From Desulfuromonadales bacterium (GTDB lineage: Bacteria > Desulfobacterota > Desulfuromonadia > Desulfuromonadales > Syntrophotaleaceae), in contig JASKKK010000010.1 in the NCBI GenBank assembly GCA_030154185.1, positions 1-63,371 of the forward strand: 63,371 nt of DNA. Direction: 5' to 3'. The translations under genes and the position numbers were made by a program. Below the pieces are notes generated by a model. It searched no databases and had not been told where the DNA came from. It saw nothing but the letters and a program-made list of their open reading frames with translations. Below are positions 59,545 to 63,371 of this stretch, piece by piece (the first letter of the stretch is position 1; each line of letters begins with the position of its first letter).

Positions 59545-60744
59545 ATGGATACCACCCTGATTATCGGCATTATTCTGTTCAGCGCGCTGGTCGGCGGCGA
59601 AATCGCCCGGGTTGTCAAATTGCCCAAAATTACCGGCTACATTCTCGCCGGCATTGCCCTCAATCCCAGGCTGACAACGATCATTCCACGCGATTTCACC
59701 GACCACACCGAGTTCATCACCAACCTGGCGCTGGCCTTTATCACCTTTTCGGTAGGGGGCTCGCTGCTGCTGCCGCATCTGAAGAGATTGGGGAAAAGTA
59801 TTCTGTGGATTGCCGGAGGTGAAGCGGAAACCGCAATGCTCGCCGTAGGAACGGGCCTGTTTGTCGGCGGCTGGCTTCTCGGATGGCCCTATCCTCCGTT
59901 GGCAGCTGTCCTGCTTGCTCCCCTGGCCACGCCTACAGACCCGTCCGCGACCCTGGCCGTTGCCCATGAATACCGGGCACACGGAGATGTTACCACCACC
60001 GTGATGGGCGTAGCGGCCCTCGACGATGTACTGGCGATCCTGAACTTTTCCCTGGCAACAGGCCTGGCCGGCCTGCTGACTTCATCTCCGCGCACCAACA
60101 TCGGCGGTCTGCTGTGGGACTCGGCCGCCATGGTCCTGATCGGTATCGGCATCGGCATAATCGGCGGGCTGACATTCAATGCCCTGACCAATCTGTTGCG
60201 CCGGGAAACGGAAGGCGCCCTGATCGTGTTGATTTTCGCCGCATTGACCATGATTTTCGGTGCGGTGCGACTTTGCGGCGGAGACGAACTTCTCGGAACC
60301 CTCGCCATGGGAACCCTGGTGGCAAACTTCAACCGGCGCCGGAAGCTGATTTTCAAAATGCTCGAACGTTACACCGAAGAATTGATCTTCGCCCTGTTCT
60401 TTACCCTCAGCGGCATGCTTCTCGACCTTGCCATGATCGAAACCATGTTCGGTTTGATCACCGGGTTCATTTTTCTGCGGGGAAGCGGGAAATGGCTGGG
60501 AAGCCGATTGGGGGCAATAGTGTCCCGGGCGCCGCAGAAGATCAGGCGGCATCTGTTCTGGGGCCTGCTGCCCCAGGGCGGCATCGTCATCGGCCTGGCC
60601 CTGCTGCTTAAAAGCAACCCGGACTTCAGCGAGGTCGCCGACACCGTCATGAGCGTGACTTTGGGGGCAACGGTCATTCACGAAATCATCGGTCCGCTGC
60701 TGGCCAAACGGGCACTGCAACAGGCGGGCGAAATCAATGTTTGA
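59545..60744 (+). CDS. Cation:proton antiporter (CPA2 family)
   Basis: A 399-residue inner-membrane antiporter of the KefB/monovalent-cation type with about twelve hydrophobic segments. Conserved ATPTDPSATLAVAHEYRAHG (with the transport Asp) and GVAALDDVLAILNFSLATGLAG are visible. No RCK/KTN regulatory domain follows. K+ or Na+ selectivity cannot be read. The start ATG has AAGAG eight bases upstream. Confidence 0.88.
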   Translation: MDTTLIIGIILFSALVGGEIARVVKLPKITGYILAGIALNPRLTTIIPRDFTDHTEFITNLALAFITFSVGGSLLLPHLKRLGKSILWIAGGEAETAMLAVGTGLFVGGWLLGWPYPPLAAVLLAPLATPTDPSATLAVAHEYRAHGDVTTTVMGVAALDDVLAILNFSLATGLAGLLTSSPRTNIGGLLWDSAAMVLIGIGIGIIGGLTFNALTNLLRRETEGALIVLIFAALTMIFGAVRLCGGDELLGTLAMGTLVANFNRRRKLIFKMLERYTEELIFALFFTLSGMLLDLAMIETMFGLITGFIFLRGSGKWLGSRLGAIVSRAPQKIRRHLFWGLLPQGGIVIGLALLLKSNPDFSEVADTVMSVTLGATVIHEIIGPLLAKRALQQAGEINV

Positions 60745-60792
60745 AAAAGCCCCCGGCAAACATAGCGAGTTTTATCTTAAACCAACCACAAA

Positions 60793-60812
60793 GGGCGGCC
60801 TGAAGGCCGCCC
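60793..60812. terminator. GC-rich hairpin before lapA
   Basis: GGGCGGCC and GGCCGCCC form a perfect 8-bp stem with a TGAA loop 48 bases after the antiporter stop. No U tract follows on the plus strand. It lies 16 bases before the LapA start and could modulate read-through. Confidence 0.5.
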
Positions 60813-60828
60813 CCGAAAGGCTCCGACC

Positions 60829-61044
60829 ATGAAGAATTTGAAACTTTACAGCCTGATCGTCCTGGCGGTACTGGCCTTGTTGATCATTCTGCAAAACACC
60901 GTTGAGGTCCAGGTAAGAATCCTGACCCTGACCATGAGCGCCCCCCTGGCCGCTCTGCTTCTCATGACTCTGCTGGTAGGCATGATTCTGGGCATGCTTA
61001 TCGCCTATCTCATCGACCGCAGGACCAGAAAACGGCATTCATGA
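60829..61044 (+). CDS. LapA-domain (DUF1049) membrane protein
   Basis: A 71-residue protein with two transmembrane helices (LYSLIVLAVLALLIILQNTVEV, LAALLLMTLLVGMILGMLIAYLI) and a basic tail (DRRTRKRHS). This is the lipopolysaccharide assembly protein A domain. In E. coli LapA works with LapB to control LpxC stability; LapB is not in the window. ATG 60829 has AAAGG seven bases upstream. Convergent with the cytochrome gene. Confidence 0.85.
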   Translation: MKNLKLYSLIVLAVLALLIILQNTVEVQVRILTLTMSAPLAALLLMTLLVGMILGMLIAYLIDRRTRKRHS

Positions 61045-61062
61045 TCCAGGCGTCATAACGAC

Positions 61063-61527
61063 TCAATAGGTCGCCAGAATATGTTCGGCAATTTTCTCGG
61101 CCTGTGCGTCGGACACCGTGTCCGGACCGAATGTCGTCATGCCGGGACCGGGGTTACGCATAATCGCGACAATATCCGCTGTCGAAGTCACGCCGTTTTC
61201 CTTCAAGGCGTCCCGATGCAGGGGCTTTTCGGGATTGATGATGTTGCCGCCGTCGGGATGACACACGGCACAGTGCTGCTGGAACAGGGCGGCGCCTTCG
61301 TTTGTCGTCTCGGCCGTCATACCGCGCTCGGCATCCCCCATGTCCTGTAGCATTCCCTCCATGTCATGCATCCCGTCCGCCATGTCATGCTCCATGTCCA
61401 TGGGCATGGCATCCGCCCCGCCCGCGTTATCGACCGGTTTTTGGGGTTCTTCCCTGCCGCAGGCGGCCACGAGTATCATCCCTGCAGCCACACATCCCAA
61501 TACCGTCAGTTTAATAGAATTCCGCAT
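61063..61527 (-). CDS. Monohaem cytochrome c lipoprotein with a Met/Asp/His-rich linker
   Basis: A 154-residue protein. A lipobox LVAAC (Cys about 23) anchors it in a membrane. Residues 40-70 contain MPMDMEHDMADGMHDMEGM, rich in Met, Asp and His. The C-terminal cytochrome c domain has CAVCH (haem attachment, about 89-93) and an axial Met in PGPGMTTFG. A soluble electron carrier in anaerobic respiration is likely. ATG 61527 has GGGGAGG six bases upstream. A repeat element lies just upstream. Confidence 0.85.
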   Translation of the reverse strand: MRNSIKLTVLGCVAAGMILVAACGREEPQKPVDNAGGADAMPMDMEHDMADGMHDMEGMLQDMGDAERGMTAETTNEGAALFQQHCAVCHPDGGNIINPEKPLHRDALKENGVTSTADIVAIMRNPGPGMTTFGPDTVSDAQAEKIAEHILATY

Positions 61528-61584
61528 GATATGCCTCCCCTCGATTTGCTGTCCTGTCATTATCGAACCGATGGAACAAATTAT

Positions 61585-61735
61585 GATGCTTTCGCAAAAA
61601 ATATCAAATAGGATCGCTAAGCAAAAAGCGCCAAATGCAAGGCGCGATTGTCGAGGCATGAGACGTACCTACGTACCTCGAAGCAGCGAGACAATCGCAG
61701 CGACGCCGAAGTTGGCGAGTTTTTGCAACGCCATC
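61585..61735. repeat. MITE-like repeat with inverted ends, copy B (long)
   Basis: Same ends as the element at 4371-4459: GATGCTTTCGCAAAAA (61585-61600) and TTTTTGCAACGCCATC (61720-61735). Between them, CGATTGTC and GACAATCG (about 61646-61698) and GACGTAC/GTACCTC form a long internal hairpin. No open frame, so it would be mobilised by an enzyme in trans if at all. It lies between the cytochrome gene and ackA. Confidence 0.75.
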
Positions 61736-61867
61736 AAATTATAACCCATCGTCGGCATTTCGCAGCCGGTGACGACCATGTCATAAAGGAATCGGGGTTT
61801 TTCGTTGCGTTGCAATTTACCGGATTGTTGTTAGTTTTTTACTACCAGTTCCGCAACGGGGGATATC

Positions 61868-63130
61868 ATGATCATTCTGGCACTGAACTGCGGCAGTTCG
61901 TCGGTCAAATACAGCCTCTTTGACTGGAGTACGAAACAAACTCTCGCCAAAGGGCTGGTCGAGCGGGTCATCGTCGGCGACTCCTTCATCGTCCATAGTA
62001 TTCCGAACAGGGAAGATTATCGTCGGGAAAAGGATTGTCCCGACCATAAAACCGCCATCGATCTGATCATACGCACCATAACCGAAGGCCCCTCTGCGGT
62101 CATCGATAACATCGACGATGTCTCGGCCGTCGGTCACCGCGTCGTGCACGGCGGAGAACGATTCACCTGCTCGGTACGCATCGACGAGGAAGTGCTGACG
62201 GCCATCCGCTCGGTACAGCACCTGGCGCCCCTGCACAACCCGCCCAACATAGCCGGTATCGAAGCCGTCAAGGCGGTACTGCCGAAGGTCCCGAATATCG
62301 CCATCTTCGACACGGCCTTTCACCAGACGATGTCCAAATATGCCTATCTATACGCTTTGCCGTACGCCTGGTACGAACGCTACAAGGTCCGACGCTACGG
62401 TTTTCACGGCACCTCTCACCTTTACGTATCGAAACGGGCCGCGGCACTGCTCGGCAGACATGCCCGCGATTGCAACCTGATCACCATGCATATAGGCAAC
62501 GGCGTATCCCACTGCGCCATCCGCAACGGCATATCGATCGATACCAGCATGGGACTTACACCGCTGGAAGGAGCGGTCATGGGGACGCGCTGCGGCGATA
62601 TCGATCCGGCCATCCCCCATTTCATGATGAAAATGGAAGACCTCTCTCCCGACGAAATCGACAACCTGCTTAACAAAAAAAGCGGTGTGCTCGGCATCAC
62701 CGGACGATTTACCGACCGCCGCGACATCATTCAGGCCGCTCAAAGCGGCGACGAACGCTGCCAGTTGAGCCTCGAAATCGAAAGTTACAGACTGCGCAAG
62801 TATATCGGCGCCTACCTGGCAGCGGTCGGCCCTCTCGATGCGCTGGTCTTTACCGCCGGAGTCGGCGAGCACTCCCCGCTCATCCGCCAGATGGCCCTGC
62901 AGGACCTGGAACATCTCGGCATCCGCTTCGATGCACAGCGCAATCGCGAAGCGACAGGCCGTGGAGAAAAAGTGATCTCGGCCGAGGCTTCTCCCATCAA
63001 AGTTTTCGTCATACCGACCGACGAAGAGTTGGTCTTCATCGAAGATGTAGCGGCCATTCTGAACGGCACCTACACCGATCATATGACCTTTCCCTATTCC
63101 TTTGCACAGCCGGACTACGTACCCCGTTGA
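61868..63130 (+). CDS. ackA: Acetate kinase
   Basis: Interconverts acetate + ATP and acetyl phosphate + ADP; central to energy yield in an acetate-forming or acetate-using anaerobe. The 420-residue protein has LNCGSSSVKYSLFD (start), HRVVHGGERF, the haem-like HIGNGVSHCAIRNGISIDTSMGLTPLEG loop (family GNGxSxxAIKxGxSxDTSMG), GTRCGDIDP, and FTAGVGEHSPLIR. Length is slightly above the usual 400. Pta is not in the window. The start ATG lies after GGGGGATATC. Confidence 0.93.
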   Translation: MIILALNCGSSSVKYSLFDWSTKQTLAKGLVERVIVGDSFIVHSIPNREDYRREKDCPDHKTAIDLIIRTITEGPSAVIDNIDDVSAVGHRVVHGGERFTCSVRIDEEVLTAIRSVQHLAPLHNPPNIAGIEAVKAVLPKVPNIAIFDTAFHQTMSKYAYLYALPYAWYERYKVRRYGFHGTSHLYVSKRAAALLGRHARDCNLITMHIGNGVSHCAIRNGISIDTSMGLTPLEGAVMGTRCGDIDPAIPHFMMKMEDLSPDEIDNLLNKKSGVLGITGRFTDRRDIIQAAQSGDERCQLSLEIESYRLRKYIGAYLAAVGPLDALVFTAGVGEHSPLIRQMALQDLEHLGIRFDAQRNREATGRGEKVISAEASPIKVFVIPTDEELVFIEDVAAILNGTYTDHMTFPYSFAQPDYVPR

Positions 63131-63218
63131 CCGCCGACATCAAAGAAACCAAACGGAACGCAGGCAGACTCCCTCAATCCTCCGCCGGAGAAACTTCCTC
63201 GGCAACAGTTGACGCTGG

Positions 63219-63371
63219 TCAGATTTCCCCTGCGTCATAACCACTGAAGGGAATCCATGGGCTTTTTTCCAGCCCGACCATGGTCGAATAGGAATGCAGC
63301 ATGCCGTAATTGGCCGATTTCACCGCATACCACTCGATATCCCGCCGCCGCGCCAGTTCCTGCTTGATGGC
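63219..63371 (-). CDS. C-terminal part of an unidentified protein (cut by window edge)
   Basis: An open frame on the minus strand runs from the window end to a TGA at 63219-63221: 50 residues, starting AIKQELARRRDIEWYAVKSA and ending SGYDAGEI. It contains NYGMLHSYSTMVGLEKSPWIPF. I do not recognise the family. It is convergent with ackA, 88 bases apart. Confidence 0.65.
   Translation of the reverse strand, partial: AIKQELARRRDIEWYAVKSANYGMLHSYSTMVGLEKSPWIPFSGYDAGEI

Noticed and set aside
1-63371. tRNA, rRNA, CRISPR, prophage and IS elements
   Set aside because: I looked for TPsiC arms, direct-repeat/spacer patterns, integrases and transposases on both strands and found none.

Overview
The window looks like the chromosome of a strictly anaerobic deltaproteobacterium of the Desulfuromonadales type (Geobacter, Desulfuromonas, Pelobacter/Syntrophotalea). 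This is an inference from gene content and order: recO-glyQ-glyS-ppdK in a row, pyruvate phosphate dikinase, acetate kinase, a Cache/HAMP chemoreceptor, several GGDEF proteins, a c-type cytochrome lipoprotein, moderately high GC and sigma-54 promoters. I see no tRNA, rRNA, CRISPR array, prophage or intact insertion sequence. It is mostly core genome; the unusual material is small and sits between genes.

Layout. Positions 1-6400: thiE, an SLC13-type permease, a rhomboid protease, a TRIC-type membrane protein, an FAH-family enzyme, endonuclease V and a zinc-ribbon protein. Positions 6600-22200 are almost all on the minus strand. In transcription order they read polA, ydbH and ydbL (AsmA-like envelope system), a minor pseudopilin, mgtE, recO, glyQ, glyS and ppdK. 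Positions 22600-28850: lon, a small gene, a tryptophan-codon attenuator leading into trpS, two small proteins and asnS. Positions 29000-37100: a chemoreceptor, PadR regulator, prfC, a two-receiver GGDEF regulator, a MoaD/ThiS-like protein, a Cys-rich protein and a nitrilase. Positions 37500-43800: a TrmJ-like methyltransferase, several small proteins, YgbA-like protein, cyclophilin, BASS and LysE transporters and a DEAD-box helicase. Positions 44200-57450: a Cache-GGDEF protein, STAS-like protein, a sigma-54 unit for a 36-residue Cys-rich peptide, CheX, DUF3795 and DUF2339 proteins, a sigma-54 isoprenoid/methyltransferase operon, DUF1847, an AsmA-like protein, an MBL hydrolase and a HAD hydrolase. 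Positions 57890-63371: nnr, an antiporter, LapA, a cytochrome, ackA and a cut gene.

The most interesting regulatory features are: (1) a 31-codon leader ORF containing Trp-Trp-Arg-Trp, followed by a terminator and then trpS, i.e. probable translation-coupled attenuation of tryptophanyl-tRNA synthetase; (2) a consensus sigma-54 promoter whose only evident product is a 36-residue four-Cys peptide; (3) a second sigma-54 promoter ahead of an uncharacterised class I isoprenoid enzyme overlapping a methyltransferase; (4) terminator-like hairpins in the leaders of the DEAD-box helicase gene and of a zinc-ribbon gene, and between glyQ and glyS.

Several families of non-coding repeats are present. Two are MITE-like with inverted ends, one of which also occurs as a collapsed end-to-end hairpin. 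Others are heptamer arrays next to gene ends and a nonamer array.
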